NCBI GenBank assembly: GCA_021399435.1
Contig: JAJTUP010000074.1
Span: 124,001-188,000, forward strand
From: Diaporthe sp. PMI_573
Lineage: Eukaryota; Ascomycota; Sordariomycetes; Diaporthales; Diaporthaceae
Reading direction: 5' to 3'
Length of the DNA stretch: 64,000 bases
Shown here: positions 1-12,581 of the stretch, in pieces
Layout: each line of letters starts with the position of its first letter
Position numbering within the stretch: position 1 is the first letter of the stretch
The notes under the pieces: model-generated
Database searches by the model: none
What the model was told of the DNA's origin: nothing
Seen by the model: the letters and a program-made list of their open reading frames with translations, nothing else
Translations under genes and position numbers: made by a program

Positions 1-433
1 GCGCAAAGTCCTACCTTAGCACAATGCAGAAAGGGATAGGGCGAAGGTTGTTCATCACATTTAAAATCACATGCCAGACAGGACGCTCAACTAGCGGTGA
101 ATGGCAACAAATCACTACTAGTTAGCACAAAACCTTTTCTTTCAGCTGGATTTAGTAGCCACTAGTAGCCTGGAAAGAGCTGCCCAAGAAGAAATGAGAA
201 AGAAAAGGAAAGGTAGGCCTAGCGCTAGTCTGGAATGTGGCGGCGCCTTTAAGTCCAAGCTCTAGCTGAGGGACCATCTTAGCAGCGTGATGTGCAACGA
301 TGCAGTAGTCTTATTACTCTTTTGTGTCCGCGTTGCTATTCGCAAAGTCAAACCTGGTTTCGAACAAATCCTTTTGATCAAGATGGTTATGGCGATTCGG
401 GAAGTCAACAACCAACAGAGAATACTCACCAAC

Positions 434-1376
434 ATGAGCAGTGGACTGCATTTGCTCGCAGCCGTCGGTATTCTCTTTGCCGTATGCTTAGGCCAAGATC
501 TCAATCCGTCGGCCTGCGTAGGCAGCATCACGTCGTTCCCCAACTGCGACAACGTCAATGCCATACTACAGAGATGCAACCAATTGACTGCGAAGCAGGA
601 CATCATCAACTGCTTCTGCACTCAAGACCTCATTAACGCCTATGTTGGGTAAGCATTCCGGATGTCCCTGGCTCCCAAAGGGAAGTGCTGGCATTGACGA
701 TGGTGTTCTAGGTGCGAAGAAGAGTTCCGCCAATGCGCCCTCTCCACGACCTATGACAGCGAATTCGAGGACTCACTCTCGCAGTGGCATTCGGCATGCG
801 ACGACAAGATATCGTTTGCCGTTACCACATCTAGCATCGCCCTTCCGACTCAGACTCTAGACCAGGACACCTGTCCCTCGATCGACCAGAGCTGCATTGC
901 TCTACAGTCGACTTCATCCTCATGTCTCACCGCCTACACGGCGGCCTCGGATCTGTCCAGCTGCCAGTGCCAGCCATCAGTTCTGTCCTTGGCATCGGTG
1001 TGCGAGATCGACGGCAGCCTGTCATGCCTCTTCCAAACACCAATCTCGACTTCTCTCTGGTCTTACGTGTATTGCCAAGGAGCTGTCACTGGAAATAATG
1101 TGAGTTCTCATCTCTTAGGGGCGAGCCGCTGGAGAGGAGTGTTAGCAACTAAGAATCCAATTTCATCAGGGCAACCCGAGCTCACCAACAGGAATGACCA
1201 TCACTCAAGGGCATTCGACAACTACGGGGTCTATTCAGACCATTGGCAATACCCCTCAGTTTGGAGGACCAAGCAGTACACCCGCGTCTAAATCTCATGG
1301 CAGTAAAATGGCAGCCCCAAAATATCTAAGTTTCTTGGGAACTCTGGCCTGGTTAGTTGCTAATCGTCCATTGTAG
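434..1376 (+). CDS. Secreted cysteine-rich protein, probable GPI anchor
   Basis: I read three exons: 434-648, 712-1099 and 1170-1376. Both introns are GT-AG and the phases agree, giving 269 residues. The start is the ATG that opens directly into a hydrophobic signal peptide (MSSGLHLLAAVGILFAVCLG); an upstream in-frame extension would bury it. The mature part is rich in cysteine, with spaced pairs such as CFC and CQC, and then becomes rich in Ser, Thr and Gly. It ends in a hydrophobic tail of about 15 residues, the layout of a GPI-anchored cell-surface protein. I recognise no catalytic domain and cannot show the CFEM pattern. Its role is unknown; a wall or adhesion role is inference from the layout only. 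Confidence 0.75.
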
Positions 1377-1752
1377 CCCGACTGGCTTGAGCTCTGGTTC
1401 TACCAGAGACATGGTGTAATTATTGCATATTCGCTCGAACGATGTCGATGTTGGGTGCCCAGTTTTCGAGATTCGATGACACTTTCCTCCGAGGTAGAAC
1501 GAAATATTTCCTCTTCCAAACACCATGCGCTGAAACAGATCTCTTCTACTAGTCACTAGACGGCAAGCTCAACGGTTTGGCCAAAAACGCAAGTTCCGAT
1601 TTAACAGCATCGTCCGCTGCCAAGACCTGGCGCTACAGCCTAGCAAAAAGAGCCATGCCGTTAAGAGCGCCACCAGTGATACGCATTGCCTGATCCGATC
1701 CCCTTGCAGCAAGCTATATACTTGTAAGGAAAGCGCTGCGGCATACTCCCAA

Positions 1753-2232
1753 ATGCGAAGGGGACCCAGCGCGGCCTCGACTGCTGACGCTGCGGCACCG
1801 TCGAGGAGATCCTACAAGCTCTGCAGTGCCCGTCCCATGACCAAGTGCCGCGTTGAAGCTTGGCCATTTCCGCGGGAACAAGTCCAAGGCACTTTTCCAT
1901 TGATAACATGGGCCTACCTTGCCACGGCAGCAATCGTGGGTGTCGGTGTCATCCTTGGCTTCGTTGTCCGCGCATTTGCCAGAGGAGCAGCAATCGTCTG
2001 GTTTCTCCTGGTTGGGCTCTCCCTGACCCGGGTCCTTGGTCTCGAGAGGCTCAACATCGCTATCGCTATCGCTATCGCCGTCATCGCAGCAAGAATCCTA
2101 GCAACGGCTCGTCTCCTTCAATTGGAGCCGCAATTAGTACAGCAACCGGCTCAGGGGCTGGAGCTGGTGGACCGCAACAGTCGCATCCCATTATTAAAGT
2201 CCCTTTTTTGCTTTTCAGTCCGAATTTCGTGA
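1753..2232 (+). other. Unresolved open stretch after the GPI-type gene
   Basis: This frame stays open for 159 codons and looks hydrophobic, but much of that comes from a short hexamer run (repeats of CTATCG near 2060-2085) read as Ile-Ala. An overlapping frame, 1860-2237, reads a small Ala-Gly-Ser run instead. Neither resembles a family I know, and I see no good signal or intron structure. It may be the decayed end of another surface-protein gene. The rest of 1377-2507 shows nothing I can support. Confidence 0.15.
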
Positions 2233-2507
2233 GTTAGGGTCGGTTAGTGTTGGAAATTGATAGAGCCGAAACTGGCGTATAGGCCGCGGACGTGGAGCAT
2301 ATGCTCTTCTGGAAACGAAAGATACCAATTAGTGTCTCATCCCTCTCAGGGCGATGGAACAGGACTCGGGTCACGACCAAGCATTTTCGGAGCGGCACCA
2401 TTTCATTCAGCCACGGCGTCGTGGTCGGGAGGAAACAAACAGACGTAGTATAGTCCCATGTAGATGAAATTTCTTAAAACGGCCCGAAGGCCGGTGCCTC
2501 AGGCGCC

Positions 2508-4432
2508 CTAGCAACTCAACGGGGCTATCACTTTTACCAAGGGGGGAACAAGAGTTCCTCCTGTACCCTGTGATGTGCTCTCTGCGGGTATTTTTGGCAA
2601 GCTTAACCAGATGACCAGCGACAAACCGAGGAGTCCTATTATTACGGGTTGGAGAACCATCACTCCGAATCGCTGCGCCAAAGCCCCTACAGCAAAAGGG
2701 AGTACAGAAGCCCCGCAACCGCCCAGTGCAGCCACAAAGCCAATTACAACCACATGTAAGTGTGTTGGTAGTAACTTGGTGACAGCCGTGATTGCTGTCG
2801 GAAATAGGGGGCCGATGAAAAAACCCTGGAACGCAACAGCAACAGCAGAAACAACAAACTTTGGCACCAGCCAGAAAACGAGTTCGAGGCTTATAGTCAG
2901 GATGAGATAGCACTGGAAGTTGACATAAGAGTCAGTATTACTCACAATGCCCTTCTCGTTGCTTTTCTTCTAAGGAGCTCGGTCATCAAATACGCACCGT
3001 GATAGCAACCTTTATACCAAGCAAGTTCGTAACAAACGGGAGTAGGCCTCGGCCCGCTGTGATACCTAGCCAGTAGCCAGTGGCCACCATACCACTAGCA
3101 AAAGGCGCACCGTTGCGTTCTACCAGCATGAACTCGACGACCCAACCGCCAAGTGACACTCTGTTGGTGAATGAAATTCAGCAGATGCCGATGGAACGAC
3201 TTATCTTGTGGGCTGTTGTAGGCTGGAAGCAGATTGTGAACCAAATGATGAGGACGTACTCGACACCAACATAGACAAGCACGAACAAGGCTGACAGCCA
3301 TGCCGAGCGTGCCTCGGGAAGTGTGGTCAGAACTTTGCGCATGATGGCTTTGGGCTGCCCTTCCCCTGCTTTGGCTACTCTCGCCCGATGACAGGCTCCT
3401 GTGTAAGCCCAAAACGAGGCCGTGAGAGCGAACATCTCCAAGGAGCTAAGTCCAATCTGAACAAGTTGACTCGTTACAAACTTTGACACATCGTTTTTTG
3501 GGAATTCGAAGTCTCAATGAGACCTGTATGGCGTCTCGTACAGTGCCCGACGTGCTTCTAAGGCAACGAGGCTTGGTATGCTTACCATGACGTAGTAATA
3601 GGTAAACCAAGGCAAATGAGCCCGCGTGATCATGGCAGTGGCGATGAGAGGGCTGATGACCGCCCCCACGCCATAGCAGGCGTGCATGAATCCTAGCAGC
3701 TCGGTCGCGCGGGGCAGGTTACCTATCCATGCGTTCCAGGCCGAGTCGGAGAGGCCATTACCCAGGCCGGCGACCATGAAAGAGATGACAAGTAGTGGGT
3801 ATGGAGGATGCAGGCAGTTTATGAGGGCGGAGATCAGGTGGCTCCCGCCGCACAAGAGAGCGATGCCGCGCTGGCCGACGGCGTTGTGAAGCCTGGTGTT
3901 GAGGATCCCCGACAAGACGTAGCCAGCGAGCGGGGCGAAGAATACTATGGAGATAACCGTGTAGCTGACCTGATAGAACTCCTGAAGCTGTGGAATGAGA
4001 AAGCGGCGGTCAACTAAATCTGTCTTCGGCTCACATGCTCTTTGTAGACTTGGATGCCCGGTGCCAATTTGGAGACCCGGGTGAGGACTGTCACTCACAT
4101 AGGGAAGGAAGGCCTGGAAACTTGATTATTAGCAATGTTTGGATATCGCCGATGCTGACGATAGACTCATCACGTACCCCGTAGGCGGCGTCAAAAAAGC
4201 CCAACATTAGCAGACTCCAAAAACACGCAGCCACACGCCCAATATTGGATCGTGGAATGTTCCATGCTTCACGCCGATATTGTTCCGGAGGTTGTGGCCA
4301 AGGCAAGTTCGACCCTGTATTTACCTCTTCCTGGCCAGTGGGAGCTGCGCCTGCGGCATTATCTTGAATAGTGAGCGTGCAGCCACCGGCAATATGCTGA
4401 GAAGTTTTCTCTGAGCTTCTCTCACTTGTCAT
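2508..4432 (-). CDS. MFS transporter (fungal BSC6/fucose-permease-like group)
   Basis: This is an integral membrane transporter of the major facilitator superfamily, about 480 residues in five exons. Exons read as 4178-4432, roughly 4020 down to 3586, 3260-3456, 2998-3160 and 2508-2912. Joins 2 to 4 are exact in phase and restore conserved blocks such as VSLGGWVVEF and ASGMVATGYWLGITAGR. The first join is not settled: exon 1 ends in FFDAAYG, exon 2 resumes near LIPQLQEFYQ, and several acceptors fit. The substrate cannot be read from sequence; relatives are described as sugar or small-solute carriers. The start is the ATG before MTSERSSEK, with a polar N-terminal tail of about 55 residues before the first helix. 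No frame-breaking lesion is seen. Confidence 0.8.
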
Positions 4433-5242
4433 AGCTGTGAAGGTACCCGTGGGAGGCAGGATACAACATGGATCTTGTTGTCCAGGTGTAAAAACTGTCC
4501 ATCTCACAAAGCTTGCGCGGGGGAATTAAGTATACACAGATTAGTGACTTTCCCTGCCACCCAGCGCTTGTGACGTGTTGGAATATATTCTTAAAGGGGA
4601 GGGCATTAAGCGGTGTGTCTGAGTCGCGATATCGCAATATTCCTGATATTGCCACACCTGGCCGGCAGAACGCAACCTGGCCCTTAATTCTAACTTCCAC
4701 GCATGCATCTGAATACGGCAAAGTTATGACATGATGTCAAGGTCGTCCGAGTCGTTTGCGGCATTTTCGGTGCCCAAGTCTAAGTGGATGATCAACCGAT
4801 GCCCTGTCCGCGGCACATGTCAAATGCGACGTCTTCATTCGCATGTATCTTACCAATGCAGCTGTTTTGCAATGTCACATCGTAGCGCGCATAAGATATG
4901 CGGGCTACTCCGCTTAAGCGTTGCAAAACGTTAATCTTGTTTGTGCTTTCTCTATTGGCAGCTTTGGACCCACAAGCTAGGTAGGGCGCACTTTACCGGA
5001 AGTAGCCGATAACGTCTGCATCAACGTCCTCTAACCGGACTGAGGTGGACCGCGTCCAAACTCTCCAATGTGCTCAAGTCGTGTTTGGCCTTTTGCATGC
5101 GCGAACCTTGACTACTTGATGCTTTGTCAGCGGAACTGACTCACTCCTTCGATCCTACTCTGGAATTTGGCATACAACGCACTGCCCCAGCCTCACGCCA
5201 CCTACCTACGCACGCTTTTCGACCTGGTAACTCGTGGGAGCC
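4433..5242. other. Intergenic region between transporter and acetyltransferase
   Basis: No gene is supported here. It is the shared upstream region of two divergent genes. It contains TCTATTGGCAGC at about 4950-4961, followed by an ACTTTACCGG block near 4990. The same pair of blocks recurs at other places in the window and may be a remnant of a short dispersed element. Confidence 0.5.
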
Positions 5243-6087
5243 ATGGCGTCTGAATACCAGGACTTGCAAGCCAACCGACGGTGCATGGAAGCCGGCGAGC
5301 TGTACTATGCATTTACACCTGATCTCTTGGCCGACCGGCGCCGTGCCCAAGCCGCTTGCGAACGCCTCAATCGGGCTGGGGAGTGTTCTCGCAGAGAGCT
5401 CGCCTTGATGGTAAAGGAGTGAGTGGAAACGGTTCCGCCGGAGCCACACTGCATGTGCCAATTCTCAACAGGGTGGAACTAAAGACGTTTTCTCTGATGG
5501 CAGTGTCCTGAACGACAAGACTCCCCTCCCACCCCCTGCTTCGTCCCCTGAAGAGGACGAGCAACTCCTGGTCAATGAGCCCTGGATCGACGGGCCAATC
5601 AAAATGGATTATGGATACAATGTCAAGTGAGAGCCTCATGTATTTCCAAACATCCTCAGAGGTCCACGGTGGCGCACCGCCACTATTCCGTACCGCGGTA
5701 TTGCTAATCACGCTGAGACTGGGCAGACTGGGGAAGAACGTATACATCAATTTCAATAGCGTATGGTTAGACACCTGCACCATCGAGGTTGGCGATCGCA
5801 CTTTGATCGGCCCCAATTGCTCCTTCTATAGCGCAACACACCCGCTTGATCCCTACTTGCGGAAGGGGACTCAGGGACCAGAGTATGGGAAGTCTGTCAA
5901 AATAGGCGGGGACTGCTGGTTCGGCGGCAACTGTATTGTCTTGCCTGGTGTCACGATTGGAAAAGGGGTCACCGTCGGCGCAGGCAGCGTCGTGACCAAG
6001 GACGTGCCTGACTTCGTCGCGGTTGCTGGTAATCCGGCACGTATTATAAAGGAGGTGCCAACGTCGGGAGAGCACAGGATTTCTTGA
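5243..6087 (+). CDS. Maltose-acetyltransferase-type (LbH-MAT) sugar O-acetyltransferase
   Basis: Exons 5243-5418, 5504-5626 and 5727-6087 join in phase to give 219 residues, the normal length for the family. The N-terminal Mac domain is present (ELYYAFTPDLLADRRRA, then a PFHCDYG-like PIKMDYGYNVK block). The left-handed beta-helix follows, with hexapeptide repeats such as IGGDCWFGGNCIVLPGVTIG and the closing VVAGNPAR-type motif (VAVAGNPARII). The catalytic histidine of this family would be the one in YSATHPLD. These enzymes move an acetyl group from acetyl-CoA to a sugar hydroxyl, or in some relatives to an amino group, in the cytosol. The upstream ATG context and the Mac domain length favour 5243. 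The gene lies at one end of a group of nucleotide-sugar genes, so an amino sugar is a possible acceptor (inference). Confidence 0.88.
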
Positions 6088-6450
6088 GATAATCTCTATG
6101 ACCTCATAAGCCAAGCGATACACAGAGTCCGTAGAGTGGAGAAGTTTCGTGTATACTGTGTTTTCGCATATATGCAATGGTTGGCCTTGAAGAATTACGA
6201 AGCACGCGAAGAACTGTATCAACGATCTCGAGTTCGATTTTGTATGTTTAGACTGCCAATCCCTATATGCCGCATCAAATCGCAACGCGCTATTTCTGAG
6301 GCTTCAAAGATGTCCACGATCCGGAAGACTGGGCGTCCAGCCTCTTGGAGTCAGTTGGTCGACCACTCCCTTGAAGACTTCCTACAAGGATAGTTAGCGG
6401 CCCTCGTATTTTGCACGCGGAAATCAAGATGGCGGGCTTGTGGTCCTAGC

Positions 6451-8099
6451 TCAGGCCTCTGTTGTCATATTGCTCATCCCTGAACCACTCACAAATTTGC
6501 AGAGAGTCTCATCTCCCGGAAGATGATCGCCGCGTGTAAGGGCAATTGGAAGCTCAATTGGCTTGCCCATGTAGGATACTCGCACATACCAGGCCTCGGT
6601 TTGTGTCGTCTGGTCAGGTAGTCCTCGGTATAGGTCGATGGCTAGGAACGCAGCGAACGGCGGCCAAAACCAATCTGGCTCGGCCATAGCTCCAAGTGAC
6701 GCAAGAATCCCAGCGATAGTGGAGTCATGACAGCTTAAGAGGTAGAGTCGAGCTGAATCTGTTGTTCGTGACATCGTGTCCAACATGCGTTGAGCGGTTT
6801 CAGCCAGAGCCTTTCCAACCCCTAGTTCCCGGAATTCATGGCTGTAGACATAACCGGCGAATTCCTCTTCAGCACAGATTCGCTCCATCGCCGCCCGCAT
6901 TTCTGAGTTAAAGAACTCTACGGGTAGGTGCTTGTGCATCTCTGTATGCGCTGTGGCTGAGGAAATGGTGTCGAGGATCCCATGCAGCTTCCATGGTTTG
7001 GAGTCTACGGCAATGGTGCAGCCATCAGGCATCCATTTGCCCAGGGATTCATTTATCATCGACATTTCAGTCGAGTTATTCCCTGGAAGGAGGTCAGCAT
7101 GAGCGTTCATCAGAATGACGAGGCTCCGGAACTGTTTCCTGAACAACGGACATTTCATTGCGGCGCGTTTTGTGAACACATCGAGAAGTGTCTGAAATCG
7201 CGGGCAGTACTCTTCTGGCGGCATTAGGGTCTCCTCTCGCAGATTGAGAACAGTGACCGACAGCTGTTTCGGGTCTACTCTTCGTTTGTCAAGAGGGTAA
7301 AGGCCCTTGAAAACCTGTTGCAGGGACAGAAAGGTTCGTTGATACTGTGTACTCCGTAGATATACCGTCTTTGGGTCATCAAGCGTTTGTGGTAGGAAGT
7401 TCAACTGGTCGATATATATCAAACGGAGTTCTTGTCCAAGCTGGTGAGCGTTTTCGTGGCCCTTTGGAGTCAACTCGCCGAGAGAGCTGTTAGAGATAGA
7501 AGGTTAGTCTTCGCCGGGTTGAGATGCGTGAATCGGCAAGTCACCATCGACAAGACAAACCAATAGACTGGTACAGACGTATCCTCCGTGTGCGGACCTC
7601 CTGCCTCAGTGTCATAGTCCAGGAGGATGGCTCGACTTCTCCTTCCGCGGAAAAGAGCATCAGGGCATGTCCCGGGCTTCGTCAATGGCCAGACTTCCGG
7701 AAGTCCAGTCTGATTTAGACGATACGACAGAAAATGTCAGCTTTGGCCTTGAAAACTTTCCTTCTGCTCATAATAGCCACGGACTCCCACCTTTTGAAAT
7801 CGCGGCTCATTAGGAGTTCTCTCGCCTAAGTCATTGTTAACCGTTGTGGGATAATTGAGTTGGTGCACATGCTTACCATGTCGAAAGAACTATTTCGGTG
7901 TCAATTCGTACAATGTCAGTTCATTGACTACTTGGAAGAATGCCACAGAGCCAGATTTCGAAATTTTCGTTGGGCTTTTATGAAACTTACTATTTGCACG
8001 AGCTCTAGTTGAAGCCCTGAAGGAGTCGGACCGTGTCGCCGTTCTATCTGATGGGCGTCCATACCTTCGGGTTTGTGTTGTCTCGGCCCTTGTGGTCAT
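6451..8099 (-). CDS. Histidine phosphatase superfamily (branch 2, acid-phosphatase-like); 5' end uncertain
   Basis: The main exon 6451-7473 holds the C-terminal two thirds, including the HD motif in LLSCHDSTIAGILASLG. Upstream exons 7575-7709 and 7791-7825 join in phase and lead to the phosphohistidine motif: FRH ends at 7877 on a split glycine codon and resumes as GERTPNEP. The order (FRHGERTP early, then LTPKGHENAHQLG, then CHDST late) is that of membrane or secreted acid phosphatases acting on phosphomonoesters. Just upstream of FFRHG lies an in-frame TAG at 7890-7892. Upstream of it the frame is open to an ATG at 8099. Either an acceptor (AAATAG) starts the exon there, or the TAG is a real break. 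The function is solid to superfamily level; the start is not. Confidence 0.65.
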
Positions 8100-8500
8100 T
8101 CAAGACTCAGCAGAAGACGGAGTCTTTCTATATTGTTTGAGAAGTCGGAAATCGAGTACTCGCTCACCCAAGTAGACCTTTTCCAGCTTTTTGCGTCTGT
8201 CTACCCAAGCAGCTCGTTCTGTTCAAATAAATAGCCGCACGCGCCACCAGAAACGAAATGCACACTTGTAATTCTGACTCATCGGAGCTTCAGCTACCCC
8301 GCTATACGCCAAGAGCATCTTCTTACCTACCACTCCCTCTATACAAAGTACCCTCCGCACTGCTTATACTTAGTAGCTAAAATGTCTTTGAGCTGTGACC
8401 CAGCCTTACTTGAAATCACAAACATAGCGTAAAATGGCAGGAGGCCTTTCCAACTGATTCAATTATTTGACATATGAGTATCTTTGTTCGGCACACAGAA

Positions 8501-8980
8501 TCAAGTTTGAAACCCGCCAATATTGGAGACCTTCTCGATCAACTCATCCTTAGCCAACAAGCCACTATCGAACTGTTCTCTTATAGCAATCAGCCAATCC
8601 CGACGAGTATGTCTTTCCAGATCTGCCTCAGAGGGCCATCTATGTAGGAAAGCTAGTTAGCCACCATTGGGCCAGGAGTTTGCTGATCCCGAGCATTTGT
8701 TTTACTGGCTCCCTCCATAACACATGTAGGATACTAACTTCTCGAGGAGATAGAAGACAATGTCCATGCCGTGATGATCGGTCTTCTCGAAGACTTCGTA
8801 CCGTAGGCACGTCTTCTCCACCTCTTGGACTTTTGCGGCCAGGCCGAGGAGAACCTCCCGAGTCTGGCATGATTAGTCTGCCCGTTTGGGCGCGAAGTGG
8901 GGCACAACAGAACTTGCCTCTGCTTCTTTCCCAGGCGCTGGGTGGAGAGTGCACCACAACATAACCGTTTCGGATGCCAT
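8501..8980 (-). CDS. Small dimeric alpha-beta barrel protein (ABM-like)
   Basis: Three exons, 8918-8980, 8739-8863 and 8501-8639, join in phase to give 108 residues. The protein opens MASETVMLWCTLHPAPGKEA and continues with a helix containing VLLGLAAKVQEVEKTCLRYE, then MDIVFYLLEKWPSEADLERH. This is the pattern of the antibiotic-biosynthesis-monooxygenase fold: short, one barrel half per chain, with a late helix rich in charged residues. The first intron fits only as GC-AG (GCAAGT donor, CCAG acceptor); the second is GT-AG. Proteins of this fold include cofactor-free monooxygenases and heme or aromatic-compound enzymes. The substrate is unknown. A second barrel protein lies at 12582-13345. Confidence 0.75.
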
Positions 8981-10025
8981 GATGACGCCGGATCGTATGA
9001 TCGTGACGTGCCGAAAAGAAAGAATGGGAACTATGCACGTCTCCGAATGCCTCCTTAGAAAGTAAATCGAACGGATCAGTCTACAACTAGGTATGGGCCG
9101 GCGTTGAAAGCAAGTCGACAATTCTGATCTCGATCACGAACGTGTTTTAGAGCGCGAGGTCTCTCCTCACATGTACATGCAGATACTCGGCTATGGCATT
9201 AATAATCCCTGGGAAGTTCCGATCACTAACGCTACAAAGCTTAGGGGGTTGCATGAGCAAAGCCGGTTTGCTCCCATGAGGTCACTCATTCCTTGCAACG
9301 AGTCGTGTCCCGAGGCTGGGTGTGTATTGAGCTGGACCTATAAACACCTGCGTTAAGATATTAAAAATCATGTGTGGATCTACTCTCCTATTGGCAGTCC
9401 TGATCCTCCAGGGTAGACTCCGCCCTGTGCGCTCCTAAGGGGCAACTTTAAACCGGGAAGTTAAATATTAAGATTTATGGATCCTGGCGTAGGTGCAGTG
9501 GTTCGCGGACCCCGAACGCAGTCCACGTTACATTCACAAAGCGTTGCATAACAGCCCGCGCGGGATCCCATCTGAATATACTCCCCCAGGAACCGAACCC
9601 TCCAAAAACCTTGTGAAAGCTTGAGCTACTCACACCAGTACATGCGCTATTGAAATCTTATGGTGTGCTAGAACCTTAAACCGCTACAAACGTTCTTTGA
9701 CGTATTGACCCGGAAGACAGGTGGTATGGTGGGTGCTCGGTATGAAGAAAGGTCCCCTCAAAATCGGCATTTATGTATCGGTGTTTTGAAATAACGCAAT
9801 ATAGAGTTTACTGGTGTTCATACCAATATGCGCCTCACGAGGATATGCATCAGGACCTCGTAATCTGAACCCGGTAGTAATCCAGCAAGCTATGAACGAG
9901 ACAAATGTGCCCGTTTTGGGTACTGCTTATAAGGCTTGAATGGACAACATTTCGAGCCGAAGTCTCGATTTACGCCAAAGTACGTTTACAATATTATAAC
10001 GGAAAGAAGCGTCCACAAGTCAATA
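8981..10025. repeat. Gene-free stretch with dispersed-repeat remnants
   Basis: No credible coding frame is seen. At about 9382-9396 the block TCTCCTATTGGCAG appears, followed about 50 bases later by ACTTTAAACCGGGAAGTTAA and then GGATCCTGGCG. The same order of blocks occurs near 59190-59290, and parts of it near 4950 and 14100. This suggests copies of a short degenerate element. No terminal inverted repeats could be set by eye. Confidence 0.35.
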
Positions 10026-11370
10026 ATGGCAACAGTACTGGTGACTGGCGTAAGATCCACTAATTTCGCGTCCTCTTGCAAATCTTCCGCTATGCTGACG
10101 AACACATTTGAACATAGGGAGCTGGATTCCTTGGGTCCCATCTTATCAACCTATTGCTCGAGAAGGGAGATACAGTGACTGCGATCGACTCACTGTGGAC
10201 TGGCTACTCTGAGAACATTGTCGCACTTGAAAAGCACTCGAGATTCAAGTTCATACGGTAAGAGGGTATCGAATCGAACCAAGATCTACTCATTCGGCGG
10301 TGAAGCAGCTCTAACCAAGTCGAATTCCTTTCAACATAGGCACGATGTGACGAAACCATTTCCAAAAGAGGTTTCCCACCTAGACCGCATATATCACCTC
10401 GCCTGCCCAGCAAGTCCAAAGAGATTCGCCGAGGCTCCACTAGGCATTCTAGATACCTGCTTTCTGTATGTTCATGAGAGACCATCCATGAGCTGGTGCC
10501 TATCGTCAAGGTGCTCTGAAAATTTGTGTCGGGATTAGAGGCTCGAGAATTTGCTCGCTTAACGCCTCTATCACGAGGTCAAACACAAATCTTCTGGCTA
10601 GTATGAACGGTTTTGCTTTGCTAATTACGCCTCGACAGTGGTACTAAAAACGTGTTGGACCTTGGTGAGAAGACAGGTGCAAGGGTCTTGTTGGCAAGCA
10701 CTTCTGGTAGGTTTTGCCTCATTCCATCACTGGCAAACATGCTAATATTGGTCTCTGCGTAGAGGTTTATGGTGATCCCCTCGTGTGCCCGCAGCCCGAA
10801 ACATACTGGGGCAACGTCAACTCATTCGGACCAAGATCTTGCTATGATGAGGGTAAGCGTGTAGCTGAGGCGCTCGCATATGGCTACCGCCTTCAGCGAG
10901 GAGTCGACGTACGCATCGCAAGAATCTTCAACGCCTACGGGCCCGGAATCCACCCCGCAGACGGCCGAGTCGTACCCAATTTCATTGCCGCGGCTCTAGC
11001 AGGCAAGCCAATCAGCATCACGGGCGACGGCACGGCCAGCAGGTGTTTTCAGTACGGCGGAGATTGCGTGGCGGGCTTGTACAAGCTCATGGAAAGCTCG
11101 GTCCTTTCGCCTGTCAATATTGGCCGTGAGGAGGAGACAACCATCGGGGAGATTGCCGACATCATCAATGAGATTGTGGCGCGCAAGACTGGGCAGCCTC
11201 GCGCCCCAATTCATTTCTTGCCCAAGCCGGACGATGACCCTTACCGTCGCGTCCCTGACGCATCCAAGGCGCGGTCAATGCTGAACCATGAGGCAGGAAC
11301 GAGCCTGCAGGAAGGACTTCTACGCACAGTTGACTGGTTTATGACGCTACCAGAGACAGCGAAGTTGTAG
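10026..11370 (+). CDS. UDP-glucuronate decarboxylase-type (UXS) NAD-dependent epimerase/dehydratase
   Basis: Five exons (10026-10049, 10118-10257, 10340-10465, 10639-10706, 10763-11370) join in phase to give 321 residues. The Rossmann motif VTGGAGFLGSHL spans the first splice. The UXS signature follows: IYHLACPASP, then ASTSEVYGDPLVCPQPETYW, then GPRSCYDEGKRVAE, which holds the Tyr147-Lys151 catalytic pair. The family oxidises UDP-glucuronate at C4, decarboxylates it to a UDP-4-keto-pentose and normally reduces that to UDP-xylose in the cytosol or Golgi. The chain lacks the N-terminal membrane anchor of many UXS proteins, so a cytosolic place is likely. A UDP-glucose dehydrogenase and a sugar aminotransferase lie downstream, suggesting that the 4-keto product may be aminated here (inference). 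Confidence 0.9.
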
Positions 11371-12581
11371 GCTAGAGACACGTGAATTGAATATAATAAT
11401 AGATTAGTAGCTTTAAAAGCTTTGGTACTGTACAGACCATGAATTGCAACTTGTACGGAGTTGAAACTACCATGCGAATTATTTTTGCTTTCCTTTCTGA
11501 GAGAGAAAGACAACTTGACCTTCCAGTTGCCCTCCGGCGGCCATAGAACACTTTGAATCTACTCCTCCTTCCAAATGCTCCTTCTTCCCAATCAAATGCA
11601 CATTATATGTAAAGACGGTGTTTTTCTTATTTGGGGGTGAGCTCGAGGACCCTGGACAGACTCCGGAGTTCCATCGTCTACCACACCGGACTTTCTATGT
11701 TTCCCCGGCCGCAGGTGAACAGAATTAGGGTATTGGACTTGAGAAGCCGCGAACCATCAAGGTAAATGTTTCCTGCTCTAGAAACCGACACATGTGATCG
11801 CAGTCTCACTAAAGTAAAACCAATAGCATCTAGAAGCTCAAATACTATATAAGCATACCTCGCGTATGCAACTAGACGGTAATTTCATGGATATCATAGA
11901 CATAGCGGTAACAAACGTCGTACTGCTCGCTTGATCCATCCCGGCGAACAGGGACTTTCACCTTTGGCTCGTGTTTCAGGTCCATGATATATCATCAGGG
12001 GTTGGGAATGGTCAAAGATCTCGATGTGATAGTTGCACCCCTACATTCCTCAACAACTTAGGGATGCAATTTGTGATTTGTCACGTCAGTGTGGGAATAC
12101 TTGGAGCTGGCTGATTCGTCCTAGGTTGAGAGGCTTATTTTCCTTGTATAGGGTGCATGTTGCATACCCGGTCTTCCGCTGAGTGCAACGACTTACTTTG
12201 CGAGAACCCGCTGCGAACTAGAAGCTGTTGAGTGTACCTTGAGGACGTGACAGGGATTTTGTGTACGTCGTACAATATACATACTACCTGATTTTACACT
12301 TCCGCGGACACCCCAAAGCTTAAATCTTAGCTTTGCTATCCGAGCTCATTATTTCAGCCAAATTGGGCAAAGAGCAACCAGGTGGTTCCAAGAAACGTAA
12401 CCAAAATGTATGCTGAAAGTTTCCATTTTGAACACCTGCTCAGGTGCACCCTATTGCGCATCTGTGCCTATATATTGACGGCGTTCTCACTCACGCTAGA
12501 ATGCGAGATCGCCTCGCCTTGACATCGACTCAGACCAACTTATTCCGGATATTTGAGTTTCAAAAGCGGCCCCTAAACGCA
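11371..12581. other. Gene-free interval
   Basis: About 1.2 kb with no supported gene on either strand. Frames are closed often and no intron-joined family blocks were found. It probably holds the 3' region of the decarboxylase gene and the promoter of the next gene. Confidence 0.5.

Noticed and set aside
1661..1933. Minus-strand frame with several Trp and Cys
   Set aside because: No signal, no family, overlapping other weak frames; not supported.
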